Source: an uncultured Bacteroidia bacterium (GTDB taxonomy: Bacteria; Bacteroidota; Bacteroidia; Bacteroidales; UBA932). Taken from it: a DNA stretch of 64,000 nucleotides. The notes beneath the pieces are model-generated. The model was not told where the DNA came from. It did not search any database and was given only the letters and a program-made list of their open reading frames with translations. This document shows positions 46,234 to 56,437 of the stretch, one piece after another. Numbering within the stretch: position 1 is the first letter of the stretch; the number at the start of each line of letters is the position of its first letter. Both the position numbers and the translations under genes were made by a program. Where the stretch lies: contig CACZWU010000018.1 in the NCBI GenBank assembly GCA_902784965.1, positions 1 through 64,000 on the forward strand, read 5' to 3'.

Positions 46234-47919
46234 CTAGAACAAGGTCTTTTCGTCGCCGAGGAGGTTGAAGGAGCGGCGATGATACGGAGTGACACCGTGC
46301 TGCCGGATGGCGGCGCGGTGTTCTTCTGTGGGATAGGCCATGTTGCGGTCCCAGCCGTACTGGGGATACTCCCGCGCGAGCCGGCGCATGTATTCGTCGC
46401 GGTGGGTCTTCGCGAGGACACTGGCGGCAGCGATGGCCTGGATGGTGGCGTCGCCCTTGACCACGGTGTGGGCGGGGACGTCGCGCCAGGGCTTGAAGCG
46501 GTTGCCGTCGACCAGCACGAGGTCGGGCTTGACGCTGAGCCGGTCGAGGGAGCGGCGCATGCCTTCGATGGAGGCGTTGAGGATGTTGATGCGGTCGATC
46601 TCTTCGGCGCTGACCGGGGTGACGGCCCAGGCCAGGGCTTCGCGTTCGATGATGGGCCGGAGCTCGTCGCGCTGGGCCTCGGTGAGTTGCTTGGAATCGT
46701 TGAGCAGTGGATGGCTGAAGCCTTCGGGCAGGATGACAGCCGCGGCAAACACCGGGCCGGCGAGGCAGCCGCGGCCGGCTTCGTCGCAGCCGGCGATGCG
46801 GGTGCGGCTGCCGGAGAGCAGCGCAGCGGCGTCGGCGATGCAGCGGCCGGTGTCGGGCTCGATTTCATTGAGGGCATAGACGTCGGCGATGCCGGCTTTC
46901 TTCCAGACGCCGGGTGGCAGGGTGCACTGGCCGCAGACGACCACGGGTTTCTTCTTGTATATCTTGCAGAGCGAGAGGACGCCCCAGATGAGTTTGCCGT
47001 CGAGGCTCTGGCCGTCGAAGCGGCCTTCGCCGGTGACGACGGCGTCGGCCTCGGCGATCTTCTGCTCAAGGCCGGCCATTTCGCCGAAGAGCTGCCAGCC
47101 GGGCACGAGCTGCGCGCCGAGCCTGGCGAGGGCTGCGCCCACGCCGCCCGCCGCGCCGCCGCCCGGCAGCGCGGTGTCGAGCCCCGCCTCCGCGGCCCAG
47201 CGTTCCATCCTTTGTTCCAGCCGCTCGAGCATCGCCGCATCCGCTCCCTTCTGCGGGCCATAGACCATCGTCGCCCCGTTGGGGCCCAACAGCGGATTAT
47301 CGACGTCGCAGGCAACGGTTAGGACCACGCGCTCATGAAGAAAGATACCTCTCTGAGGCGCGTTGAGAACCCTCGTGGCTGTCGGGCACTCGCCACGAGG
47401 AACGCTCAACGCTCCACCAGGCCAACGCTCGGTATCTTCCTTCATGAGCGCCCGCATCAGCCCTTCGCCGCCATCGTTCGTCGACGACCCACCGATGCCG
47501 ATCACGATCTTTTGACAGCCACGGGCAATAGCTTCGGCGATCAGGACCCCGAGACCGTAGGTCGTCGTCTTTTCGGGATTGCGCTCCTCGGGCGCCAGCA
47601 TCGCCAGGCCGCAGACCTTCGCCATCTCGATGAAGGCCCCGCGGCCCCCGTCGAACAACAGCACAGGCGCCCGCAAGGGCCGCATCAGCGCGTCAACCGT
47701 GTCGACCATCACCCGCTCGCAGGCGCCGCCAAGCGCCGCCTCCACCACCTCCATCGACCCGTCGCCCCCGTCGGCCATCGGCAGTTTCACGACCCGCGCC
47801 GCGGTGCCGCCCACCATCGTCCGGCGTACCGCCGCCTCCAATGCGTCGGCCACGCCGGCCGCCGAAAGAGAACCCTTGAATTTGTCGGGAACAATCAAAA
47901 TATTTTTTAACTTTGTCAT
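46234..47919 (-). CDS. Glycerate kinase fused to ribonuclease HII
   Basis: Residues 1 to about 372 are a GarK/GlxK-type glycerate kinase: VPDKFKGSLSA at the start, ADGGDGSMEVV, GIGGSSTNDGGEGLMRAL, ACDVDNPLLGPNGA, GEGRFDGQSLDGK. From about 374 to 561 the sequence is RNase HII (RnhB), which cleaves RNA in RNA-DNA hybrids: IAGCDEAGRGCLAGPV (Asp379, Glu380), NDSKQLTEAQRDEL, VDGNRFKPW, and HGVTPYHRRSFNLL. Both parts look full length, with the kinase losing only its last few residues. Residues about 157-197 of the kinase part come from a large inverted repeat. Whether the fusion is real or an assembly join cannot be decided here. Confidence 0.88.
   Translation of the reverse strand: MTKLKNILIVPDKFKGSLSAAGVADALEAAVRRTMVGGTAARVVKLPMADGGDGSMEVVEAALGGACERVMVDTVDALMRPLRAPVLLFDGGRGAFIEMAKVCGLAMLAPEERNPEKTTTYGLGVLIAEAIARGCQKIVIGIGGSSTNDGGEGLMRALMKEDTERWPGGALSVPRGECPTATRVLNAPQRGIFLHERVVLTVACDVDNPLLGPNGATMVYGPQKGADAAMLERLEQRMERWAAEAGLDTALPGGGAAGGVGAALARLGAQLVPGWQLFGEMAGLEQKIAEADAVVTGEGRFDGQSLDGKLIWGVLSLCKIYKKKPVVVCGQCTLPPGVWKKAGIADVYALNEIEPDTGRCIADAAALLSGSRTRIAGCDEAGRGCLAGPVFAAAVILPEGFSHPLLNDSKQLTEAQRDELRPIIEREALAWAVTPVSAEEIDRINILNASIEGMRRSLDRLSVKPDLVLVDGNRFKPWRDVPAHTVVKGDATIQAIAAASVLAKTHRDEYMRRLAREYPQYGWDRNMAYPTEEHRAAIRQHGVTPYHRRSFNLLGDEKTLF
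47329..47451. repeat. 123-bp inverted repeat within the glycerate kinase coding part
   Basis: The outer arms GCGCTCATGAAG-AAAGATACC and GGTATCTTCC-TTCATGAGCGC pair over 21 bp with one mismatch. Inner arms GCGTTGAG...CCTCGTGGC and GCCACGAGG...CTCAACGC pair over 17 more bases. The unit is 41 codons long and in frame. Confidence 0.75.
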
Positions 47920-47945
47920 AAGCCAACGACCACTCTACAAAATTA
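47908..47945. promoter_or_regulatory. Divergent -7 elements for the kinase fusion gene and mrp
   Basis: TAACTTTG on the plus strand (47908-47915) and TAATTTTG on the minus strand (47938-47945) fit TAnnTTTG; neither -33 spacing is good. Confidence 0.35.
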
Positions 47946-47953
47946 CGCAAAAT

Positions 47954-48850
47954 ATGAATCCCTACGACATCAAAGGGCCCTATAACCCCAACCCGCCGAA
48001 ACCCCAGCCCAAGAAGCGCCCGCTCGAACTGGGCATGGAACAACTCGCCGACGTGGAACACATCATCGCCGTCGCCTCCGGCAAAGGCGGTGTCGGCAAG
48101 TCGACCGTCGCCGTGAACCTGGCCATCACCCTCGCCCGCCTGGGCTATAAGGTGGGCTTGGCCGACGCTGACGTCTACGGACCCTCGATCCCCAAGATGA
48201 CCGGCACCGAAGGCGCCATCCCCGAAGTCGAAGTCTACGACGAGATGGGGCAGCCCCTGCCCATCGACGCCGAACTGACCGACGACTGCAAGGAAATCAT
48301 CGTCCCCATCCAAAAATACGGCGTGAAATGGATGAGCATCGGCTATTTCGCCCGGCCCGAGCAGGCCCTCATCTGGCGCGGTCCCATGGCTTGCAACGCC
48401 CTCAAGCAGATGCTCCTGCAGGTGAAGTGGGGCAAACTCGACTACCTGCTCATCGACCTGCCGCCGGGCACCGGCGACATCCACATCTCGCTGGTCCACG
48501 ACATCCCGCTCACCGGCGCCATCATCGTCACCACGCCCCAGGCCGTGGCCGTGGCCGACGTCGAGAAGAGCATCAACATGTTCCGCAACCCGCAGGTCGA
48601 CAAGCCCATCCTGGGCATCCTCGAAAACATGTCGTGGTTCACGCCTGCCGAGTTGCCCGACAACCGCTACTACATCTTCGGCCGCGACGGCGGCGAGCGG
48701 ATGGCCGACAAATACGGCATCCCGCTCCTCGGCCAGATTCCGCTCGTGCAGAGCGTCCGTGAAGGCGGCGACGAAGGCGTTCCCGCCGCCCTCAGCGACG
48801 GTCCAGAGTTCGATGCCCTGCGCGATGCCGTGCGAACCCTGATAGGATAG
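47954..48850 (+). CDS. Mrp/ApbC-type Fe-S carrier ATPase
   Basis: This 298-residue P-loop ATPase loads Fe-S clusters onto target proteins. Walker A is VASGKGGVGKSTVAVNLA (about residue 43). Further markers are LADADVYGPSIPKM, LIWRGPMACNALKQML, LLIDLPPGTGDIHIS and GILENMSWF. The start MNPYDIKGPYNPNPPKPQ is Pro-rich; relatives of about 360 residues carry an N-terminal DUF59 domain that is missing here. The C-terminal CxxC pair of Mrp proteins is also not seen in the WFTPAELPDNRYYIFG segment. The DUF59 function might be supplied by the SufE fusion protein, which is inference. Confidence 0.9.
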   Translation: MNPYDIKGPYNPNPPKPQPKKRPLELGMEQLADVEHIIAVASGKGGVGKSTVAVNLAITLARLGYKVGLADADVYGPSIPKMTGTEGAIPEVEVYDEMGQPLPIDAELTDDCKEIIVPIQKYGVKWMSIGYFARPEQALIWRGPMACNALKQMLLQVKWGKLDYLLIDLPPGTGDIHISLVHDIPLTGAIIVTTPQAVAVADVEKSINMFRNPQVDKPILGILENMSWFTPAELPDNRYYIFGRDGGERMADKYGIPLLGQIPLVQSVREGGDEGVPAALSDGPEFDALRDAVRTLIG

Positions 48851-48855
48851 GCCCG

Positions 48856-51786
48856 ATGGACAGCATGCCCCTGATGGTGCGGCGCATCCGCCGCATCCTG
48901 CTGGTCTGCAACAGCTACGACAGATTCTCCCTGGAAGAGGACGGAAGGATCGAGTCGCGCATCGCGGAGGAATATGCCGACCTCAACCTGAGCAATCCTC
49001 CCGTGTTGCGGCGCGTGGAAACCACGACCGAAGCCCTGCAGGTCCTGGAGACGGAAGAGCGTTTCGACCTGGTGCTCACCATGTACTACGGCGGAGCGCT
49101 CAACGTGTTCGACTTTGCCGCGCGGGCCAAGGAGATGGACCCTGCCATGCCTGTCGTGCTGCTGTCGTCGTTCTCCAAGGAGGTCTACCGCAAGATCGAA
49201 GACCTGTCCGGGGCCTCATGCATCGATTACGTGTTCTGCTGGAACAACTCCCCCGACCTGATCATCGCCATCATCAAGCTGCTGGAAGACAGGATGAACG
49301 CCGAGGCCGACATCCTGCACGCCGGGGTGCAGGCTATCCTGCTGGTGGAAGACTCGGTGCGTTACTATTCGACCTATCTGCCCATGCTCTACCGGATCAT
49401 TCTCCGGCAGAACACCGAATCGCTGAGCGACGCCCTGGGTGAGCAGCAGAAGGTCGCCCGCAAGCGGTCCCGCCCCAAGATCCTGATGGCCACGAACTAT
49501 GCCGAAGCCGTCGAATTATACGAGAAGTACAAGCGCAACCTGCTCGGCGTCATTTCGGACGTTGGTTTTGTGATGAAGCGGGGCGACCGCAGCGCCGACG
49601 AGAAGAGCGATGCCGGCGTGGACCTCTGCCGGCACATCAGGGCCGACGATCCGCGCATGCCGTTCCTCATGCAATCGTCCCAGCTGGGGATGAAGAAGGT
49701 GGCCGAAAATCTGGGCGTCGGATTCCTCTACAAGGCCTCGAAGATGCTCGACCAGGAGCTGGGCGAGTATATGGAGCAGGAATTCGGCTTTGGCGACTTC
49801 ATCGTGAAAGACCACCGGACGGGGCACGAAATCGGCCGTGCCCGCGACCTGTACGAATTCGAGAACCTGGTGAGAGCCATGCCGGCCCAGGAGTTCGTGC
49901 GCCTGACAGATGGCAATTATCTGTCGAAATGGCTCTACGCCCGCGGTCTCTTCCCTCTGGGCAAGATCGTCCATCCGCTCCGGAACGAAGACTATGAGAA
50001 CGTGGAACTGCACCGCGGCCACATCCTCGAGATCATCCACGACTACCGCATCTCCCAGGCACTGGGCGTAGTGGCCACCTTCGATCCCAAGAGCTACAAC
50101 GACACCATCTGGTTCTCGCGCTATGGCGAGGGGTCTTTGGGAGGAAAGGCCCGTGGCCTGGCTTTCCTCAACCATATCCTGCAGAAATACGATCTCTACG
50201 ATGCCTGGGACGGGGTCCGGATCACGGTCCCGCGCACCCTGGTCATCACATCTGACTGGTTTGACCGCTTCATCCAGGAGAACGGGCTGGGCTATGTCAT
50301 CAACGCCGACATGACCGACACCGAGCTTCTCTCCGAATTTGTGGCCTCGCCGCTTCCCCGGGAGCTGCTCGAAGCGCTCCGTGCGTTTGTGAGCGTGGTG
50401 CGGACACCGCTGGCGGTGCGTTCGTCGTCTCGTCTGGAAGATTCTTATTATCAGCCTTTTGCGGGCGTTTATTCTACTTATATGCTTCCCGGAACGGGAA
50501 ATGTGGACCAGCAGCTGCGGCTGCTGTCGAAAGCCGTGGCCAGCGTATATGCCAGTGTCTTCTTCTCTTCGGCCAAGGGGTACATCGTCTCTTCGGGCAA
50601 TGTCCTGGCGGAAGAGAAAATGGCGGTCGTCATCCAGGAGATCTGCGGCAGCGAGGACGGCGGGTATTTCTTCCCGACCCTGTCGGGCGTGGCCCGCTCC
50701 GTCAATTTCTATCCCACCGGCCACGAAAAGGCGGAAGAGGGCATCGCCAAGGTGGCCTATGGCCTGGGGAAGGCAGTGGTGGACGGGGAGCAGGTGCTGC
50801 GGTTTTCGCCCCGCCACCCGCACCATGTGCTGCAGACCTCTACGCCCGAGCTGACCATGCGCGACAGCCAGAAAGCCATGTATGCGCTCAGTCTCCGTCC
50901 GGAGCAGTTCAGGACCTCGGTCGACGATGCCGTGAACCTCGTGCGGCTGGAAATCCCCGATTGCACCCGTTTCCGCTCCCTGGCCAGGGTGGCCTCGACC
51001 TGGGACCGCCAGAGCCTGCGGATCGTCGATTCGGCCCTTCCTGAAGGGCCCAAGTTCGTCACCTTCGCCCAGATGCTCCAGTACGACACCTTCCCGCTGG
51101 CCGGCATCGTGGACCGCTTGCTGGAGATCACCCGTTCGGAGATGAAAAACGAGGTCGAGATCGAGTTTGCCGCCGATTTCAAGGAAGACGGGTCGGCGGT
51201 GTTTACGGTGCTGCAGGTGCGGCCCATTTCGGCCGACACGCGCTTTGCCGACGTCGACTGGAACAAGATCGACACGGCCGGTGCCTTCCTCACCTCGGGC
51301 TGCGCCCTCGGAACGGGCTGGATCACCGGCGTGGAAGATGTGGTCTACCTCAAGCCGGAAGCCTGGGACGTGCTGCAGACCCTGGAGATGGCGCGGGAAG
51401 TGTCGGACCTCAATGCCGCCATGCTGGCCGAACGCCGGAGCTACGTGCTGCTGGGCTTCGGGCGCTGGGGCAGCTCGATCCCTTCGCTGGGCGTGCCGGT
51501 GAAATGGAGCGACATCTCGGAAGCCCGGGCCATCGTGGAATGTGCGCTGGAGCACTTCCGCGTGGATCCCAGCCAGGGGACGCATTTCTTCCAGAACCTG
51601 ACCTCGTTCAACGTGGGGTACGTGAGCGTGGACCCGTGGTCCCGCCCGGGCGACCGCCTCGATTTCTCCGCGCTGGACGCGCTGCCCGCCGTGCGGGAAA
51701 CCCGGTACCTGCGACAGGTTCGTTTCCCTTCAGGGATACGGATTTGCATCGATGGAAAAACTGGCCGCGCCTTCATGGGAAAATGA
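48856..51786 (+). CDS. Receiver-like protein with a PEP-synthase-type ATP-grasp domain
   Basis: 976 residues. Residues about 12-130 form a degenerate receiver-like domain (RRILLVCNSYDRF, no phospho-acceptor Asp in the expected strand). A second receiver-like domain (about 160-330) keeps ILLVEDSVRYYS (Glu165, Asp166) and VISDVGF (Asp235), with an internal insertion. From about 420 to 860 it has the PEP/pyruvate-binding ATP-grasp domain of PEP synthase/PPDK: GEGSLGGKARGLAFLN, VRSSSRLEDSYYQPFAGVY, and TVLQVRPIS. The phosphohistidine and TIM-barrel domains of true PEP synthase are absent. It may transfer phosphate to another partner. It starts 5 bp after mrp; the cofactor or target is unknown. 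Confidence 0.8.
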   Translation: MDSMPLMVRRIRRILLVCNSYDRFSLEEDGRIESRIAEEYADLNLSNPPVLRRVETTTEALQVLETEERFDLVLTMYYGGALNVFDFAARAKEMDPAMPVVLLSSFSKEVYRKIEDLSGASCIDYVFCWNNSPDLIIAIIKLLEDRMNAEADILHAGVQAILLVEDSVRYYSTYLPMLYRIILRQNTESLSDALGEQQKVARKRSRPKILMATNYAEAVELYEKYKRNLLGVISDVGFVMKRGDRSADEKSDAGVDLCRHIRADDPRMPFLMQSSQLGMKKVAENLGVGFLYKASKMLDQELGEYMEQEFGFGDFIVKDHRTGHEIGRARDLYEFENLVRAMPAQEFVRLTDGNYLSKWLYARGLFPLGKIVHPLRNEDYENVELHRGHILEIIHDYRISQALGVVATFDPKSYNDTIWFSRYGEGSLGGKARGLAFLNHILQKYDLYDAWDGVRITVPRTLVITSDWFDRFIQENGLGYVINADMTDTELLSEFVASPLPRELLEALRAFVSVVRTPLAVRSSSRLEDSYYQPFAGVYSTYMLPGTGNVDQQLRLLSKAVASVYASVFFSSAKGYIVSSGNVLAEEKMAVVIQEICGSEDGGYFFPTLSGVARSVNFYPTGHEKAEEGIAKVAYGLGKAVVDGEQVLRFSPRHPHHVLQTSTPELTMRDSQKAMYALSLRPEQFRTSVDDAVNLVRLEIPDCTRFRSLARVASTWDRQSLRIVDSALPEGPKFVTFAQMLQYDTFPLAGIVDRLLEITRSEMKNEVEIEFAADFKEDGSAVFTVLQVRPISADTRFADVDWNKIDTAGAFLTSGCALGTGWITGVEDVVYLKPEAWDVLQTLEMAREVSDLNAAMLAERRSYVLLGFGRWGSSIPSLGVPVKWSDISEARAIVECALEHFRVDPSQGTHFFQNLTSFNVGYVSVDPWSRPGDRLDFSALDALPAVRETRYLRQVRFPSGIRICIDGKTGRAFMGK

Positions 51787-51797
51787 AAAAATTTCTT

Positions 51798-51851
51798 TAC
51801 ATTTGCAGGCTTATCCAACGAAAACGAAATCAATAATATAAACGTTTATAT
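51798..51851 (+). promoter_or_regulatory. Promoter element and palindrome in the EF-G2 leader
   Basis: TACATTTG (51798-51805) fits the -7 element, with no TTTG at -33. A perfect 16-bp palindrome, ATATAAACGTTTATAT (51836-51851), ends 4 bp before the ATG and could be a regulator site or a weak RNA hairpin covering the start region. Confidence 0.45.
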
Positions 51852-51855
51852 CGAT

Positions 51856-53973
51856 ATGAAGAATTACACCACCGATCAGATCCGGAACGTCGTCCTGCTT
51901 GGAGGTACGCGGTCGGGCAAGACCACGCTCTCTGAAGCCATGCTTTATGAAGGCAAAGTGATTGACCGCCGCGGTACCATTGAAGCCAAGAACACCGTCT
52001 CCGACAACACGGAAGTCGAACAGCTCTACCAGCGTTCCATCTACTCCACTCCGCTTTACGCTGAATTCAAAGACCACAAGATCAACGTAATCGACGCACC
52101 GGGCGCCGACGACTTCGTGGAAGGCGTCGTCCTCGGCCTGAACGTCTGCGAATCGGCCGTCATGCTGGTCAACGCCGGCCAGGGCGTTGAGGTGGGCACC
52201 GAGATCCACGGTCGCTACGCCGAGGACTGCCACAAGCCCGTAATCATCGCCGTCAACCAGCTCGACACCGAGAAAGCCAACTGGGACAACACCCTCGACA
52301 GCCTGCACCAGGCCTTTGGCGGCAAGCCGGTCGTGATCCAGTTCCCGGTCAACGCCGGCGTGAACTTCGACAGCATCGTCGACGTGCTCAAGATGAAGAT
52401 GTACAAGTTCAAGGACGATAACGGCAACTGCGAGGAGTGCGAGATTCCGGCCGACCTCAAGGGCAAAGCCGAAGACCTGCGCGCCGAACTGATGGAGAAA
52501 GCCGCTGAAGGCGACGAGGAACTGATGATGAAATACTTCGACGAGGGCGAGCTCTCCGAGGAAGAGATGCACCAGGGCCTCCGCGTCGGTTTCGACAAGG
52601 GCGAGACCTATCCCGTGTTCTGCGTCTGCGCGAAGAAAGACATGGGTGTCCGCCGCCTCATGGAATTCGTTACCGAATTCTGCCCGGCCCCGCAGCTCGA
52701 TGCCAAGGCACCGACCTCGCTGTTCGTCTACAAGACTGCGCTGGAGCAGCACCTGGGCGACGTCACCTACTTCAAGGTGATGTCGGGCAAGATCACGGAA
52801 GGCCAGGATGTGATCAACATGGCCAGCGACACCAAGGAGCGCATCACCACGCTCTACGCCGTGGCCGGCAAGAAGAAAGAGAAAGTGACCGAGCTTGTGG
52901 CCGGCGACATGGGTTGCACCGTGAAGCTGAAAGCCGTGAAGACCAATCAGACCCTCAATGTCCCTGGTTACGACAAGGTGGTCGATCCCATCACCTTCCC
53001 GCCGTTCAAGTATCGCTGCGCCATCAAGGCCGTCGACGAGAAAGACGAGGAGAAGCTGGGCGAGGCCCTCAACCGTGCCGGCGCCGAAGACCCGACGCTC
53101 CGCATCGAGTACTCCCGCGAACTGAAGCAGACCATCATCAACGGCATGGGCGAGCAGCAGATCAACATCCTCAAGTGGAACCTCAACAACAACTACAAGA
53201 TCGACGTCGAGTTCCTCGCACCGAAGATCCCGTACCGCGAGACCATCACCAAGGTGGCCAACGCCATGTATCGTCACAAGAAACAGTCCGGCGGCGCCGG
53301 TCAGTTCGGTGAGGTGCACCTCGTGGTCGAGCCGATCGTCGAGGGTGTCGACACCACCGCCAAATTCAAGATCGACGGCAAGGAGACCCAGCTCAACATC
53401 AAGGGCCGTGAGGAATTCGAACTGCCTTGGGGTGGCAAATGGGAATTCATCAACTGCGTGGTCGGTGGCGCCATCGACGCCAGCTTCATGCCCGCCATCA
53501 AGAAAGGTATCCAGCAGCGTCTGGAGGAAGGCCCGCTCACGGGTTCCTATGCCCGCGACATCCGCGTCTTCGTCTACGACGGCAAGATGCACCCGGTGGA
53601 CTCCAAGGAAATCGCGTTCATCATCGCCGGCCGCAACGCCTTCCGTGAGGCCTTCAAGAATGCAGCCCCGAAGATCCTCGAGCCGATCTACATGGTCGAG
53701 GTGATGGTCCCGGCCGACTGCATGGGCGACGTGATGAGCGACATCCAGAACCGCCGCGGCATGATCGAAGGCATGAACTCCGAGAAGGGCTTCCAGATCC
53801 TCCGCGCCCGCGTTCCGCTCGCAGAACTCTACAAGTACTCGACGACCCTGAGCTCGCTGACCTCCGGTCGCGCCACCTTCACCCAGGAATTCATCGAGTA
53901 TCAGCAGGTACCGGCCGACGTCCAGGACAAGCTGCTCAAAGCCTACGAGGCCGAGCAGCAGGAAGAGGACTAA
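51856..53973 (+). CDS. fusA2: EF-G paralog (EF-G2 type) with altered GTPase motifs
   Basis: 705 residues with the five EF-G domains. The G1 loop is GGTRSGKTT (16-24); normal EF-G has AHIDAGKTT. Switch II, usually DTPGH, is DAPGADDF (80-87), so the His needed for GTP hydrolysis is Ala. The specificity motif NKxD is NQLD (134-137). The domain IV-V parts ([30 protein letters not shown] seen as [13 protein letters not shown], then [15 protein letters not shown]) are normal. Published work on Bacteroides thetaiotaomicron EF-G2 describes a paralog that works without GTP hydrolysis and matters for gut colonisation; this gene has the same features. Its leader holds a palindrome that may be regulatory. 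Confidence 0.9.
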   Translation: MKNYTTDQIRNVVLLGGTRSGKTTLSEAMLYEGKVIDRRGTIEAKNTVSDNTEVEQLYQRSIYSTPLYAEFKDHKINVIDAPGADDFVEGVVLGLNVCESAVMLVNAGQGVEVGTEIHGRYAEDCHKPVIIAVNQLDTEKANWDNTLDSLHQAFGGKPVVIQFPVNAGVNFDSIVDVLKMKMYKFKDDNGNCEECEIPADLKGKAEDLRAELMEKAAEGDEELMMKYFDEGELSEEEMHQGLRVGFDKGETYPVFCVCAKKDMGVRRLMEFVTEFCPAPQLDAKAPTSLFVYKTALEQHLGDVTYFKVMSGKITEGQDVINMASDTKERITTLYAVAGKKKEKVTELVAGDMGCTVKLKAVKTNQTLNVPGYDKVVDPITFPPFKYRCAIKAVDEKDEEKLGEALNRAGAEDPTLRIEYSRELKQTIINGMGEQQINILKWNLNNNYKIDVEFLAPKIPYRETITKVANAMYRHKKQSGGAGQFGEVHLVVEPIVEGVDTTAKFKIDGKETQLNIKGREEFELPWGGKWEFINCVVGGAIDASFMPAIKKGIQQRLEEGPLTGSYARDIRVFVYDGKMHPVDSKEIAFIIAGRNAFREAFKNAAPKILEPIYMVEVMVPADCMGDVMSDIQNRRGMIEGMNSEKGFQILRARVPLAELYKYSTTLSSLTSGRATFTQEFIEYQQVPADVQDKLLKAYEAEQQEED

Positions 53974-53981
53974 GCTCCCTG

Positions 53982-54632
<651 letters not shown>

Positions 54633-54634
54633 GA

Positions 54635-56434
54635 CTATTCTACATAGTACGCCTTATTGGCCGGGATTTCTCCGGTGTATTCAAAGAAACCGAAGGTGGT
54701 ACCCACCTGACTCATCACGCGCGCATGGGCAGGAGCAGTGGTGTTGACCGAGGTACCCTGGAGGATATTGCCGGTCTCCGGGGTGGCGGTCGCATCGGTC
54801 ACGGTGAGGGTGACAGAGGACTTATCGGCCATGATCACCACGGCACAGCCGGCGGGGACGATGCTGCCGTCACCGATGAGGTAGAGGGTCTTGTTGCTAT
54901 TCATCGTGAAGGCCTGCGTGCCGACGGGGAGCCGATAATTTGCTGCCGGATGGTAGAAGGTGGCCCAATACCGCGTCTGGCCGGCCAAGGTGGCTTGGTG
55001 GGAGGTGAGCGCATAATTAGTGATAGGCGCAACGCTGGCGGTAACATCCACATTGTCGGCGGGCATGGTGAGTGTTGATTCCTTGATTTTACCCGCGGTC
55101 GCGGTAAAGGTGACCTCGTAGCCAGCAGGAACGGTGCCGCCCGTATAGGTTAGAGCAACGCTGGCTCCCTCGATATAGTACTGGGTGGTTCCTTCGGTAG
55201 CGCCGTCGTCATACATAGTCACACCGCTCGTCCCCAGCACTGTGCCGCCGCTGCGCGTCAAGCCGACGCCGGTGCTGAGAGTTAGAGCATAGAGGGCATT
55301 AACGTATTCTTTAGTGAACACGATAATGTCGTCATCATCTTTTACTCCTTTCTTATCAATAGCGCAGTTACGATAGCTTGACCGGCCGTACGTACCACCG
55401 TCCTGATAGCCGACGATGATGTCTCTATTCTTATATGATGTCGCCTTTATATAGGTATTGACGACGTAACAACCGGCCACGTTGCCGCTATTGTAGCCCA
55501 CGATTCCACCAATATAATTATAGCCATGGATGAGGGCATCGCGTAGGATGACGTTTTTCACGGTACCGCCGCTGCCGATATATCCGAAGAGACCTTGATT
55601 GGTATCGTCGTCGGTTGCACCTCCCTTGTGAATGCGGATACCACTGACGGTATGACCCTGGCCATCGAATGTGCCTCTGAAGGGCCTGCCGACACCGCCA
55701 ATGGCGGTGAAGTTATTCTCACTATTCTCACCATCCCATTGGGAGTTGTGGCTGTAAGCTATGTCGGCGCCCAGTGTGACGAATTGGCCTTCAAAGGTGT
55801 GGCTGGCAGCAACGCTCCTGGCAAAGGCCTCCATCTGGGTGGAATTGGTAATGACGTAGGGATTACTGCTTGTGCCGCTGCCCGAGGCGATATCCTCCAA
55901 ATAAGGGGTCGAGCCGTAGAAGATTTCTATCTTCTTGATGCCGATGCCTTTTGCATACGTACGGGAAAAGCCTTGCGTGAGGCCCCAGTATTCGGCTTGC
56001 GTGATAGCTTCAGCTTGGTTCACCACTTGATCGCCATTGGCATTAAAGCCGACGACATTGCCGTGGCCGTCGAAGATCCTTACGTGGTAGAAATACCGCC
56101 CGCTACTGAGGGTAAGCGTGGCAGAACCCTGTGCCATAAGGCCGTTGGTGTTGTGAACAAAGATCCGGCTGGTTGAACTGCTCAGCGTGAGCGTAACGCC
56201 GTCATCAAGAGTAAAGCTAAGGGAAGCAGTGGAGCCGTCAGTCCACGGACTGGATGAGCTGTTGTAGTGCGTGCTTGGCTTGCCCTCCTCGTAGAAGTAG
56301 CCACTGTACTCAGTCTGGCTACTCGGCGAGCCCTCAAAGATGTATGTCTTCGTCCAGTGATCGGCCCACGCCGCCGGCCCCGCCGCGAAGGTGGCAAGGA
56401 CGAGGATACTTGTCAAGATTGCTTTTGCTTTCAT
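54635..56434 (-). CDS. Secreted GLUG-motif surface protein (left arm)
   Basis: 599 residues with a signal peptide (MKAKAILTSILVLATFAAGPAAWA). The first 200 residues form a beta-rich domain with SGYFYEEGKP and IRIFDGHG-like segments. Then GLUG repeats appear: FRGTFDGQGHTVSGIRI, GLFGYIGSGGTVKNV, IGGIVGYNSGNVAGC. Next comes a beta-sandwich region with TMYDDGATEGTTQYYIEG, and a C-terminal domain of about 125 residues ending IPANKAYYVE. That C-terminal domain is shared with the gene at 60229, while the first 130 residues resemble the partial gene at 63599. GLUG proteins are surface or adhesin-like; the ligand is unknown. It lies 3 bp after the fimbrillin-like gene in a four-gene operon. Confidence 0.75.
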   Translation of the reverse strand: MKAKAILTSILVLATFAAGPAAWADHWTKTYIFEGSPSSQTEYSGYFYEEGKPSTHYNSSSSPWTDGSTASLSFTLDDGVTLTLSSSTSRIFVHNTNGLMAQGSATLTLSSGRYFYHVRIFDGHGNVVGFNANGDQVVNQAEAITQAEYWGLTQGFSRTYAKGIGIKKIEIFYGSTPYLEDIASGSGTSSNPYVITNSTQMEAFARSVAASHTFEGQFVTLGADIAYSHNSQWDGENSENNFTAIGGVGRPFRGTFDGQGHTVSGIRIHKGGATDDDTNQGLFGYIGSGGTVKNVILRDALIHGYNYIGGIVGYNSGNVAGCYVVNTYIKATSYKNRDIIVGYQDGGTYGRSSYRNCAIDKKGVKDDDDIIVFTKEYVNALYALTLSTGVGLTRSGGTVLGTSGVTMYDDGATEGTTQYYIEGASVALTYTGGTVPAGYEVTFTATAGKIKESTLTMPADNVDVTASVAPITNYALTSHQATLAGQTRYWATFYHPAANYRLPVGTQAFTMNSNKTLYLIGDGSIVPAGCAVVIMADKSSVTLTVTDATATPETGNILQGTSVNTTAPAHARVMSQVGTTFGFFEYTGEIPANKAYYVE

Positions 56435-56437
56435 AGC

